DNA from: Campylobacter massiliensis
GTDB lineage: Bacteria > Campylobacterota > Campylobacteria > Campylobacterales > Campylobacteraceae
Length of the DNA: 64,000 nt
Direction of reading: 5' to 3'
Assembly (NCBI RefSeq): GCF_014253065.1
Contig: NZ_JACLZK010000002.1
Coordinates: forward strand, 434,001 to 498,000
This document shows positions 26,462 to 34,541 of this stretch, one piece after another. Within the stretch, counting starts at the first letter, position 1. Every line of letters begins with the position of its first letter. The position numbers and the translations under genes are program-made. A model generated the notes under the pieces. That model saw only the letters and a program-made list of their open reading frames with translations. It did not search any database and was not told where the DNA came from.

Positions 26462-29083
26462 ATGGCGGAATTTTACGACGCAAAAGAAGTAGAAGATAAA
26501 TTTTATAAAATTTGGGAAGAACGCAGGTATTTCGAGATAGACGCGAACAAAAACATCCGCAAAGACGGCCGTAAATTTTGCATCATGATGCCGCCTCCAA
26601 ACGTAACTGGCTCGCTTCACATCGGGCACGCCCTAACCTTTACATTGCAAGACATAATGACGCGCTACAAAAGAATGGACGGCTACAAAACGCTGTGGCA
26701 GCCGGGCCTTGATCACGCAGGTATCGCCACGCAAAACGTCGTTGAAAAGCAGCTCCTAGCCCAAGGCATCAAAAAAGAAGAGCTCGGACGCGAAAAATTC
26801 GTAGAAAAAGTCTGGGAATGGAAAGAAAAAAGCGGCGGTATGATCGTGCATCAGATGCGAAAACTAGGCATCTCTCCGGCATGGTCGCGCCAGAGATTTA
26901 CGATGGATGAAGGGCTCAGGATAGCCGTCAAAAAAGCCTTCGTAAATCTCTACGAAAAAGGGCTCATCGTACGCGAAAACTACATGATAAACTGGTGTAC
27001 TCACGACGGCGCGCTCAGCGACATCGAGGTCGAGCATAAGGAAAACAAAGACAAACTTTATCATTTGAGATACTATTTTGCAGATAAGCCAAGCGAATAT
27101 GTTGTAGTTGCTACCACTAGGCCTGAAACATATTTCGGCGACACTGCCGTCATGGTAAATCCAAACGACGAACGTTATAAAAATTTGATCGGCAAAAAAG
27201 TCGTCCTACCGATAATCGGTCGCAAGATCGAGATCATCGCCGACGAGCACGTCGATATGGAGTTTGGAACTGGTCTTGTGAAAGTCACCCCGGCGCACGA
27301 TACTAACGACTACGAAGTCGGCAAAAGGCATGATTTAGAGTTTATCACCGTTTTTGACGAAAAAGGCATCCTAAACGAGCAGTGCGCGCAGTTTAAGGGG
27401 CTAGAAAGACTTGAAGCCAGAGACGTCATCGTCGCAGAGCTAGAAAAGCTCGGGAACGTCGAGAAGATCGAAGACTACGAAAATCAAGTCGGCTACTGCT
27501 ACCGCTGCAAAAACGTCGTCGAGCCATACATCTCAAAGCAGTGGTTCGTCAAAAAACAGATCGCAGACGACGCGATCGCAAAGGTCGGCGAAGGCTTAGC
27601 TAAATTTTACCCAGCACACTGGATAAATAGCTTTAACGCCTGGATGCGCGAGCTTCGCGACTGGTGTATCTCGCGCCAGCTATGGTGGGGGCATCAGATC
27701 CCGGTATTTTACTGTAATGAGTGCGAACACGAGTGGGCGGACGAAGGCGAACCGACGCAGTGCCCAAAATGCAAAAGCGCAAATTTCCTTCAAGACCCGG
27801 ACGTCCTTGATACCTGGTTTAGCTCGGGACTTTGGCCGTTTAGCACGCTTGGTTGGGGCAACGGCGAGGAGCTAAAAAACGAGAAATGGTTTGAGGGCGA
27901 TTTGGCCGAATTTTACCCAAACAACCTGCTAATCACCGGCTTTGATATTTTGTTTTTCTGGGTGGCTAGGATGATGTTTCAGGGCGAAAACGCGCTAGGC
28001 AAGCTGCCGTTTGACGACATCTACCTGCACGCTTTGGTTAAAGACGAGCAAGGTAGAAAGATGAGTAAAAGCCTAGGCAACGTCATCGACCCGCTCGTTA
28101 GCATAGACGAATACAGCGCCGATATCCTGCGCTTTACGCTTGCGCTACTTGCCGTGCAGGGACGCGACATAAAGCTAAGCGACGAAAAGATGAAGCTAGT
28201 GAGAAATTTTACGAACAAGCTTTACAACGCGAGCAAATACCTGCTGCTAAACGAGTCTAAATTTGCAAATTTAAGCGACGCAAAAATCGAAACGAAGCTT
28301 GGCAAATACATGCTAAGCCGCTTTAACGAGTGCGTGCGCGAAGTGCGAGAGAACATAGACGCCTACCGCTTTAACGACGCGGCAAACGCGATTTATAAAT
28401 TTTTATGGGACGAGTTTTGCGACTGGGGCATCGAGCTTAGCAAAGCCGACAAAGGCAGCGTAAAAGAGCTTGGAGCGATATTTAAAGAGGCGATGAGGCT
28501 ACTGAGTCCGTTTATGCCGTTTATCTCCGAATACCTTTTCCACGAGCTTAGCAGTTCAAATTTAGAAAACGCAAGCTCGATCATGATAGAGGAGTATCCG
28601 CAGGCTAACGAGCGTGATTTGCAGATAGAAAAGACCTTTGAGCTGGTGATCGAGGCCATAGTAGCTATCCGCCGCGCAAAGGCGACCATCGAGCAAGGCA
28701 ACTCAAAGATCGCAAAAGCCTTCATCAAGCTAAACGGAAACGAAAATTTGACCGAGGCAACAAACTATATCGCACTGTTAGCTAAATGCGAGCAGATCGA
28801 GTTTTGCGACGCTAAAATAGAAAACGCAGCGCGCGACGTGAGCGAAAATTTAGAGGCATTCGTGCCGCTTGAGGGCGTGGATATGAGCGCTGTTATCATG
28901 CGACTGCGGTCGCAAAAAACCAAACTGGAAAAAGAGATAGCAAAGCTCTCAAGTATGCTAAACAACGATAAATTCGTGGCCTCCGCTCCGCAAGCCGTGG
29001 TCGAAGCCAACCGCGAAGGACTGCAAAGCGCGCAGGAAAAATTCGCCAAAGTATGCGACGAACTAAAGGCGTTTGGCGAGTAG
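26462..29083 (+). CDS. valS: Valyl-tRNA synthetase
   Basis: Charges tRNA-Val in the cytoplasm. The 873-residue class I synthetase has the HIGH motif at residues 53-56 (LHIGHAL), the PGLDHAGIATQ motif, an editing domain in the middle with the ATTRPETYFGDTAV segment, KMSKS at 533-537, the anticodon-binding domain and the C-terminal ValS coiled coil (about 805-870). Length is typical of Campylobacter ValS. An AAGGATAAAAT site precedes the ATG and a TAAAAT -10 candidate lies further up. Confidence 0.98.
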   Translation: MAEFYDAKEVEDKFYKIWEERRYFEIDANKNIRKDGRKFCIMMPPPNVTGSLHIGHALTFTLQDIMTRYKRMDGYKTLWQPGLDHAGIATQNVVEKQLLAQGIKKEELGREKFVEKVWEWKEKSGGMIVHQMRKLGISPAWSRQRFTMDEGLRIAVKKAFVNLYEKGLIVRENYMINWCTHDGALSDIEVEHKENKDKLYHLRYYFADKPSEYVVVATTRPETYFGDTAVMVNPNDERYKNLIGKKVVLPIIGRKIEIIADEHVDMEFGTGLVKVTPAHDTNDYEVGKRHDLEFITVFDEKGILNEQCAQFKGLERLEARDVIVAELEKLGNVEKIEDYENQVGYCYRCKNVVEPYISKQWFVKKQIADDAIAKVGEGLAKFYPAHWINSFNAWMRELRDWCISRQLWWGHQIPVFYCNECEHEWADEGEPTQCPKCKSANFLQDPDVLDTWFSSGLWPFSTLGWGNGEELKNEKWFEGDLAEFYPNNLLITGFDILFFWVARMMFQGENALGKLPFDDIYLHALVKDEQGRKMSKSLGNVIDPLVSIDEYSADILRFTLALLAVQGRDIKLSDEKMKLVRNFTNKLYNASKYLLLNESKFANLSDAKIETKLGKYMLSRFNECVREVRENIDAYRFNDAANAIYKFLWDEFCDWGIELSKADKGSVKELGAIFKEAMRLLSPFMPFISEYLFHELSSSNLENASSIMIEEYPQANERDLQIEKTFELVIEAIVAIRRAKATIEQGNSKIAKAFIKLNGNENLTEATNYIALLAKCEQIEFCDAKIENAARDVSENLEAFVPLEGVDMSAVIMRLRSQKTKLEKEIAKLSSMLNNDKFVASAPQAVVEANREGLQSAQEKFAKVCDELKAFGE

Positions 29084-29123
29084 TCCGCTCGTTTGAGCCT
29101 AAATTTTAAATCAAGGAGAAAAA

Positions 29124-29267
29124 ATGAAAGGCAGTATAGGTGGATTTACGTTGGGCACGGTCATAGCCGTCGCGCTATCATGGGGAGCTAATAAAAGCAT
29201 ATTGTGGGCGATAATCCACGGATTTTTAAGTTGGATATACGTGATTTATTATTTGCTGATGAAGTAA
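29124..29267 (+). CDS. Small membrane protein, 47 residues
   Basis: A short frame starting MKGSIGGFTLGTVIAVALSW with a good AAGGAG site seven bases before the ATG. It contains two hydrophobic segments (about 8-18 and 26-45) around a polar N-K-S turn and ends YYLLMK. It lies 40 bp after valS and 60 bp before ddh on the same strand. I do not know the family; a strong ribosome binding site and membrane-protein composition argue that it is real. Confidence 0.65.
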   Translation: MKGSIGGFTLGTVIAVALSWGANKSILWAIIHGFLSWIYVIYYLLMK

Positions 29268-29327
29268 AATTTAATCGGCGGCGCGCCGTTTTACGCGCTA
29301 AATTTTAAAATTTATCAAGGATAAAAA

Positions 29328-30314
29328 ATGAGCGAAAAAATAAAAATAGCGGTTTTGGGATATGGAAATTTAGGTCGCGGCGTGGAGCTTGCCGCGCGAA
29401 ATAGCAAGGATTTAGAGCTTTCGGCCGTTTTTAGCCGCAGAAATCCGAGCGAAGTAAAAACATGCGGCGCTCCGGTATTTAGCGCGGATGAAATTTTATC
29501 GCACAAGGGCAAATTTGACGTTTTGGTGCTTTGCGGCGGTAGTGCGACGGATCTACCGACTCAGACGCCAGAGTTTGCAAAAGAATTTAATGTAGTTGAT
29601 AGCTTCGATACGCACGCAAAAATCCCTGAGCACTTCGCCGCGGTAGACGCCGCAGCCAAAAAGGGCGGAAATGTAGGCATCATCGCCGTAGGCTGGGATC
29701 CGGGGCTGTTTTCATTAAATAGACTATTTGGCGAGAGCGTGCTGGAAAACGGCAGTAGTTATACGTTTTGGGGCAAAGGCGTGAGCCAAGGCCACTCCGA
29801 CGCCATCCGCAGGATCGAGGGCGTCGTGGACGCTCGCCAATACACCGTGCCGATAGATAGCGCTTTAGAGCGAGTACGTTCAGGAGAGAATCCAAAGCTT
29901 TCAACGCGCGAAAAACACCTGCGCGAGTGCTACGTAGTGGCGCAGGACGGCGCCGATAAAGCGCGCATCGAGCGTGAGATAAAAACGATGCCAAACTACT
30001 TTGCCGACTACGATACGAGCGTGCATTTCATCGATATTGCGACGCTTAAAAAAGAGCACGGCGGCATCCCTCACGGAGGATTCGTTTTGCGAAGCGGGGC
30101 AACGGGCGAAAGCGGAGAAAATAAACACTTGATCGAGTTTTCGCTAAAGCTTGACTCAAATCCGGAATTTACCGCAAGCGTGCTCGTAGCCTACGCCCGC
30201 GCGGCGTATCGTTTGTCGAAAAGAGGCGAGTGCGGCGCGTTTAGCGTGTTTGACATCGCTCCGGCGCTTCTTTCGCCAAAGAGCGCCGATGAGCTAAGGC
30301 GCGAAATTTTATAA
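29328..30314 (+). CDS. ddh: meso-Diaminopimelate D-dehydrogenase
   Basis: NADPH-dependent enzyme that makes meso-diaminopimelate directly from tetrahydrodipicolinate and ammonia, a one-step route to lysine and the peptidoglycan cross-linking residue. The 328-residue protein has the N-terminal dinucleotide motif GYGNLGRGVE, the GWDPGLFSLNR segment (about 121-131) and the C-terminal catalytic domain of Ddh. It follows AAGGATAAAAA and lies 31 bp upstream of metN, so it may be co-transcribed with the methionine transporter genes. Confidence 0.93.
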   Translation: MSEKIKIAVLGYGNLGRGVELAARNSKDLELSAVFSRRNPSEVKTCGAPVFSADEILSHKGKFDVLVLCGGSATDLPTQTPEFAKEFNVVDSFDTHAKIPEHFAAVDAAAKKGGNVGIIAVGWDPGLFSLNRLFGESVLENGSSYTFWGKGVSQGHSDAIRRIEGVVDARQYTVPIDSALERVRSGENPKLSTREKHLRECYVVAQDGADKARIEREIKTMPNYFADYDTSVHFIDIATLKKEHGGIPHGGFVLRSGATGESGENKHLIEFSLKLDSNPEFTASVLVAYARAAYRLSKRGECGAFSVFDIAPALLSPKSADELRREIL

Positions 30315-30345
30315 ATTTATGCGGTTTTAAAAACAAGGAAAATTA

Positions 30346-31302
30346 GTGATAAAAATAGAAAATTTAAAGAAATTTTACGGGGCGACGCAGATCATAGATG
30401 ATGTCAGCCTAAACGTAGAAAAAGGCGAAATTTTCGCCATCGTAGGCCACAGCGGCGCGGGTAAATCCACCCTGCTTCGCTGCATAAACGGTCTAGAGGA
30501 CTATCAAAGCGGCAGCCTAAAGGTATTTGACAAAGAAATCTCGGCGCTAAGAGATAGAGAGCTAAGAGAGCTTAGGCGCGACGTGGGGATGATATTTCAG
30601 CACTTTGCGCTGATGGCTAGAAAAACGGCATTTGAAAACGTCGCGACTCCGCTTAAATTTTGGGGTTACTCAGACGGCGAAATCAAAAAAAGAGTGAGCG
30701 AGCTGTTGGATCTCGTCGGCCTTGCAAACAAAGCCACAAGCTACCCGGGCGAGCTAAGCGGCGGACAAAAACAGCGCGTCGCCATCGCCCGTGCCCTTGC
30801 GCTAAGTCCAAAAATTTTACTCTCCGACGAGGCGACCTCGGCGCTTGATCCAAATACGACAAATTCGATACTCGAGCTTTTAAAACAAATCAATCAAACG
30901 CTAAACATCAGCGTCGTTTTAGTCACGCACGAGATGGAGGTCGTAAAAAGCATCGCGCGCCGCGCAGTGCTGCTAGAAAGCGGCAAGATAATCGGCAGCG
31001 GTACGATCGAGGAGCTATTTTTAAAACCCGACGAAAAGATGAAAGAATTCCTCGGCGAGGATGAAATTTTGCCGAGCGAGGGCGTAAATATCAGGCTCTT
31101 TTTCCCGAAAGAAGTCGCGCAAAACAGCGTCATCACGCACATGGCGCGCACGCTAAACATCGACTTTAACATCGTCTGGGGCAAGCTTGAAAAGCTAAAC
31201 GAAAACGTGCTTGGCTCGCTCGTCATCAACGTCGATCCCAAAGACGAAGCGCGCGTGACCGAGTATATCAAGCAAAGCGGCGTATTATGGGAGGTGGCGT
31301 GA
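30346..31302 (+). CDS. metN: Methionine ABC transporter ATP-binding protein MetN
   Basis: Energises methionine uptake by MetI and MetQ. The 318-residue protein has Walker [10 protein letters not shown] (about 37-45), the LSGGQKQR signature, Walker [14 protein letters not shown] and a C-terminal NIL regulatory domain (about 240-315) that binds methionine and inhibits transport when it is plentiful. The start is GTG at 30346 after AAGGAAAATTA. The stop overlaps the metI ATG. Confidence 0.95.
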   Translation: MIKIENLKKFYGATQIIDDVSLNVEKGEIFAIVGHSGAGKSTLLRCINGLEDYQSGSLKVFDKEISALRDRELRELRRDVGMIFQHFALMARKTAFENVATPLKFWGYSDGEIKKRVSELLDLVGLANKATSYPGELSGGQKQRVAIARALALSPKILLSDEATSALDPNTTNSILELLKQINQTLNISVVLVTHEMEVVKSIARRAVLLESGKIIGSGTIEELFLKPDEKMKEFLGEDEILPSEGVNIRLFFPKEVAQNSVITHMARTLNIDFNIVWGKLEKLNENVLGSLVINVDPKDEARVTEYIKQSGVLWEVA

Positions 31303-31976
31303 TGTTTGGCATAGATTTTTCTAAATTTCCCGACGTTTTCGAGCGCATTTTGCTCCCTGCTATCGGCGAGACGCTTTATATGAGTGTGGTTTCTACGCTT
31401 TTAGCGTTTCTCATAGGTCTAGTGCCCGCTATCTTGCTCGTGCTTTCGGCGCAGGATGGCCTAAAGCCGAACAAACCGCTATTTATCGCGCTTGACATCA
31501 CGGTAAATACGCTAAGAAGCTTTCCGTTTATCATCCTCATCATCGTTCTTTTCCCGCTCACGCGCCTGATCGTAGGCACCAGTATCGGTACCAGCGCGGC
31601 TATCGTTCCGCTTACTATCGGCGCAGCGCCGTTTATCGCTAGGCTCATAGAGAGCGCACTAAAAGAGGTCGATAAAGGCATCATCGAGGCTGCTAGAAGC
31701 TTTGGTAGCTCAAATTTTCAGATCATCTTTCGCGTTATGTTTGTTGAGGCGCTGCCGGGTATCATCGCCGCTTTTACGCTTACTTTGATCGTAAATATCG
31801 GCTTTTCCGCGATGGCAGGCGCGGTCGGCGGCGGCGGGCTGGGGTCTGTGGCGATAAACTACGGCTATCAGAGATTTCGCCCCGATATCATGCTTTATAC
31901 CGTCGTGATACTCATTATAATGGTACAAATTTTTCAAATTTTAGGTAATTATTTATATAAAATTTCAAAAAAATGA
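31302..31976 (+). CDS. metI: Methionine ABC transporter permease MetI
   Basis: Inner-membrane permease of the methionine importer. The 224-residue protein has five predicted membrane segments and the EAA-loop segment ALKEVDKGIIEAARSFGSS that contacts MetN. The ATG at 31302 overlaps the metN stop (TGATG) with GGGAGG before it; an earlier in-frame ATG at 31287 lies within metN and is less likely. The last 12 bp overlap the end of the converging permease pseudogene. The metQ genes that normally follow are about 1.6 kb away, beyond an inserted cassette. Confidence 0.93.
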   Translation: MFGIDFSKFPDVFERILLPAIGETLYMSVVSTLLAFLIGLVPAILLVLSAQDGLKPNKPLFIALDITVNTLRSFPFIILIIVLFPLTRLIVGTSIGTSAAIVPLTIGAAPFIARLIESALKEVDKGIIEAARSFGSSNFQIIFRVMFVEALPGIIAAFTLTLIVNIGFSAMAGAVGGGGLGSVAINYGYQRFRPDIMLYTVVILIIMVQIFQILGNYLYKISKK

Positions 31977-32926
31977 TTTTAAAAACATTGCAAATGCTAA
32001 TGCCACACATAAGATAAAAGCGATAAAAATTGCCATAAATTTTGGCCTAAAAAACCTATTAAGAAGTATGATTTCCGGCAGGCTAACCCCTGCCGCCGTT
32101 ATTACAAACGCTCCAAATGCGGCCGCACTAGCACCCGACGCAAGAAGCGCTAAGCCAATATTGGCACTAGCGCTTCTACTCTAACATAGAGTAAAATTCC
32201 AAAAAATGCCGAAATAAGTATCGAGGCGATGTCGCTAGAACCAAGATAGTTTGAGATAAGCTTTTGCGGAACAAATCCGTGTATAGCGGCGCCGATAAAC
32301 ATCGCAAGCAGTATGTAATAAAATAGCTTTTTATACTCTTTTACCGAGTTTAAAAGCGCCATTTTGTAAATATTTTTATTATTTTTTATATCCTTGCAAG
32401 AACAAGCTTGCGTCTGATTAACGGGCGTAAAAACAAAGCTTTTAGTTGGATTGTTTGGGCTAAATTTTGGTTTTAAAAAATCATCTTTTAAAAATAGACT
32501 TTGATCTGCTTTTGATAACAAAAGACCAAAAGCAAGCGATGAGATGAAAATGACCGTAAAATAAATAATGCCAAATTTAAACCCAAAGCTCATAAAAAGA
32601 AGCGTTAAAATTACAGGATTAACAAGCGGAGAGCTTAACAAAAATACGCTACTAACGCCAAGTGATACGCCGCTTTTTAAAAACCCATTTAAAAGAGGTA
32701 TAGTAGAGCACGAACAAAACGGCGTAATAGCGCCAACCAAAAACGCCTTGATAAAGCTTGAAATTTTTGTGCTTATAAGGTGTTTTTTGAGTTTTTGACT
32801 AAATTTTTCAGATACGATAAACACCAAAAAAGAGACACAAAAAAATAGTAGTGAAATCTCTGTAAAATAAAGTATGAAAAATTTGATAAACTCAAATATA
32901 TTGTGTTGATTAAAAAGATCGAGCAT
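31965..32926 (-). pseudogene. ArsP-family permease, frameshifted near the C-terminus
   Basis: Permease of the DUF318/ArsP family (PF03773 type; ArsP members export organoarsenicals). The first part (32150-32926, 258 codons) has membrane segments and the FCSCSTIPLLNGFLKSG motif, then ends LYVRVEALVPILA-stop. The next frame continues the family directly as GLALLASGASAAAFGAFVIT and LPEIILLNRFFRPK to a TGA at 31965. The frame breaks at CCAATATTGG, where removing two bases restores about 319 residues, a normal ArsP length. Unless this is a sequencing error or recoding, the gene is broken. Composition is AT-richer than neighbours, and it is divergent from arsR. Confidence 0.8.
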
Positions 32927-32948
32927 TTTTTACCTTTAAATTTTTATA

Positions 32949-32978
32949 TGATTATATACTAATATAGGAATATAATCA
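32949..32978. promoter_or_regulatory. Operator-like dyad over divergent arsR/permease promoters
   Basis: Perfect 9-bp inverted repeat TGATTATAT (32949-32957) and ATATAATCA (32970-32978), 12-bp spacer. Each arm contains a TATAAT: minus-strand 32951-32956 pointing to the permease and plus-strand 32971-32976 pointing to arsR. A dimeric ArsR bound here would block both back-to-back promoters, a standard ArsR arrangement. Confidence 0.65.
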
Positions 32979-33026
32979 AGTATAAATTTAGCTCTTTTAA
33001 GTTAAAATCATAAAAAAGGTATAAAA

Positions 33027-33362
33027 ATGCAATATGTTGATATTCTTGCGCTAAAAAGCGATTTTATGAGAGTTTTGGCTCATCCTATTAGGATTGGGAT
33101 AGTTGAGATTTTAGGTGATAAAAAGATGAGCGTAGGTGAAATTTGTGAGCTTTTAAATAAAGAACAAGCAACGGTTTCGAAGCATCTTGGGGTATTAAAA
33201 AATGGGGGAATTTTAAAAAGCGAGAAGTCCGGACTTAATGTTTTTTACTCGGTTGATATTTGCTGTTTGCCAAATTTTTTGGAATGTTTAAAAAATATTT
33301 TAGAGGAAAAAGCAGCCAAAAACTCAGAAAATGCAAGAGGCGTCATAAAAAGTCTAAGATAA
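33027..33362 (+). CDS. ArsR/SmtB-family transcriptional regulator
   Basis: A 111-residue winged-helix repressor. The recognition region reads MSVGEICELLNKEQATVSKHLGVLKNGGIL, and FMRVLAHPIRIGIVEIL before it is typical of the family. The classic ELCVCDL metal motif is absent; candidate ligands are Cys in GEICELL and a CC pair in VDICCLPNF near residues 77-78. It is divergent from the permease and presumably represses both genes until an arsenic or other thiophilic ligand binds (inference). Codon use and composition are AT-rich like the permease, supporting joint acquisition. Confidence 0.85.
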   Translation: MQYVDILALKSDFMRVLAHPIRIGIVEILGDKKMSVGEICELLNKEQATVSKHLGVLKNGGILKSEKSGLNVFYSVDICCLPNFLECLKNILEEKAAKNSENARGVIKSLR

Positions 33363-33400
33363 ATTTCTAAAATTTATTTTTTTTTAAACTTTTTTTATTT

Positions 33401-33406
33401 ACAATG
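33401..33406 (+). promoter_or_regulatory. Candidate -10 box of the metQ genes
   Basis: TACAAT preceded by a T-rich run, a typical Campylobacter sigma-70 context. Transcription from about 33413 would give a leader of roughly 200 bases before metQ1, containing the small leader frame and hairpins. Confidence 0.45.
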
Positions 33407-33439
33407 CGCGAAATTAATTTTACAAAGAAAGGATAGAAA

Positions 33440-33499
33440 ATGAAATCAGATATGTGCGAAATGCGTCGCTTCACTCAACTTAAGTCGTCGAAAGACTAA
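33440..33499 (+). CDS. Putative leader peptide of metQ1, 19 residues
   Basis: ATG with an AAAGGATAG ribosome binding site opens a short frame reading MKSDMCEMRRFTQLKSSKD then TAA. Three of the first eight codons are Met and one is Cys. It ends three bases before the first arm of an alternative hairpin system, the geometry expected for a translated attenuator. A function is inferred only from position and codon content; it might also be chance. Confidence 0.45.
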   Translation: MKSDMCEMRRFTQLKSSKD

Positions 33500-33501
33500 C
33501 G

Positions 33502-33612
33502 CTAAGCGCAAAATTTCTTTTTAAGCGCTTAGTCTCGCTAAGCATTTAAAAAGAAATTTAAGCCTCCGCTCATATCCTTTTTTAAATGCTAGCCAAATTT
33601 TAAAAAGGATAT
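33502..33612 (+). promoter_or_regulatory. metQ1 leader with mutually exclusive hairpins and hidden ribosome binding site
   Basis: Hairpin 1: CTAAGCGC (33502-33509) with GCGCTTAG (33525-33532). Hairpin 2: the 14-bp arms AAATTTCTTTTTAA (33511-33524) and TTAAAAAGAAATTT (33546-33559) enclosing an inner GCTTAG/CTAAGC stem (33527-33532, 33538-33543). They share bases and cannot coexist. Hairpin 3: ATATCCTTTTT (33572-33582) with AAAAAGGATAT (33602-33612), the latter holding the metQ1 Shine-Dalgarno. If hairpin 1 forms, TTAAAAAG (33546-33553) is free to pair with CTTTTTTAA (33577-33585) and could open hairpin 3. Confidence 0.55.
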
Positions 33613-33615
33613 AAA

Positions 33616-34389
33616 ATGAAAAATTTACTCAAATACTCTCTAGTCGCTCTAAGCCTAACAATCGCAGCAAACGCCGCCGAGAAAATCGTCGTAGGCGCTA
33701 CTCCAGTTCCGCATGCTGAAATTTTAGAAGTCGTAAAACCAATCCTTGCAAAAGACGGCTTTACTCTTGAAATCAAAGAATTCAACGACTACTCTACTCC
33801 AAATTTAGCCACCGAGGACGGCGATCTAGACGCTAACTACTTCCAGCACCTACCGTATCTTGAGGAATTTAACAAAAACAAAGGCACTCATCTAGTTAAA
33901 ACCGTAGGCGTTCACCTCGAGCCTATGGGCGTTTACTCTAAAAAGATAAAAGATATCAAAGAGCTAAAAGACGGTAGCACCGTAGCTATACCAAACGACC
34001 CGACAAACGAGAGCCGCGCGCTTGACGTGCTAGCTAGCGCAGGTCTTATCAAGCTAAACGACAACCCTCTAAAAACTCCGCTTGATATCACGGAAAACCC
34101 GAAAAAGCTAAAATTTGAAGAGATCGAGACCGCTCAAGTTCCTCGTACGCTAGATGACGTCGCCATCGCCGTTATCAACACGAACTACGCTCTAAACGCC
34201 AACCTAAACCCGACCAAAGACGCGCTCGTACTTGAGAGCAAAGATAGCCCGTACACCAACTACGTCGTAGTCAAAGTAGGTAACGAAAACAGCCCGAAAA
34301 TCAAAGCTCTGGATAAAGCCGTCACGAGCCCGGAGGTAAAGAAATTTATCGAGGAAAAATATAAAGGCGCGATAATCCCGACGTTTTAA
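33616..34389 (+). CDS. metQ: Methionine-binding protein MetQ, copy 1
   Basis: Periplasmic substrate-binding protein of the MetNIQ importer (NlpA family). The 257-residue protein has a signal peptide ending near IAANAA and the family core VVGATPVPHAEILEVVKPIL, then DLDANYFQHLPYL and PRTLDDVAIAVINTNYAL. Most relatives are lipoproteins; here no lipobox cysteine exists, so it should be a soluble periplasmic protein. First of three tandem copies. Its ribosome binding site lies in hairpin 3 of the leader. Confidence 0.93.
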   Translation: MKNLLKYSLVALSLTIAANAAEKIVVGATPVPHAEILEVVKPILAKDGFTLEIKEFNDYSTPNLATEDGDLDANYFQHLPYLEEFNKNKGTHLVKTVGVHLEPMGVYSKKIKDIKELKDGSTVAIPNDPTNESRALDVLASAGLIKLNDNPLKTPLDITENPKKLKFEEIETAQVPRTLDDVAIAVINTNYALNANLNPTKDALVLESKDSPYTNYVVVKVGNENSPKIKALDKAVTSPEVKKFIEEKYKGAIIPTF

Positions 34390-34482
34390 TCAAATTTAGC
34401 CCCGCCCGCTCAAATTTATGGGCGCAGGGCAAATTTAGCGAAACGACGAATCCAAATTTAGTTTAGAGACCGCTCTTAAAAT

Positions 34483-34524
34483 AAAACGGCGTAAAAGCTT
34501 TTACCTTTTTAGCGCCGTTTTTTA
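34483..34524 (+). repeat. 42-bp hairpin repeat, copy 1 (upstream of metQ2)
   Basis: Identical to 35445-35486. Outer arms AAAACGGCG (34483-34491) and CGCCGTTTT (34513-34521) followed by more T bases make an intrinsic-terminator shape; inside is the 14-bp palindrome GTAAAAGCTTTTAC and then CCTTTTT, which can also pair with the AAAAAGG of the metQ2 ribosome binding site downstream. Confidence 0.85.
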
Positions 34525-34541
34525 TCAAAAAAGGAATAATA

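Noticed and set aside
31965-33362. Insertion sequence or integron carrying the arsR/permease cassette
   Set aside because: No transposase, integrase, terminal inverted repeats or target duplication could be seen at the edges.
33440-33612. A known SAM riboswitch upstream of metQ1
   Set aside because: I could not find the conserved core or the multi-helix junction of SAM-I, SAM-II or related classes; the element is better described as a short frame with alternating hairpins. A covariance-model search would settle it.
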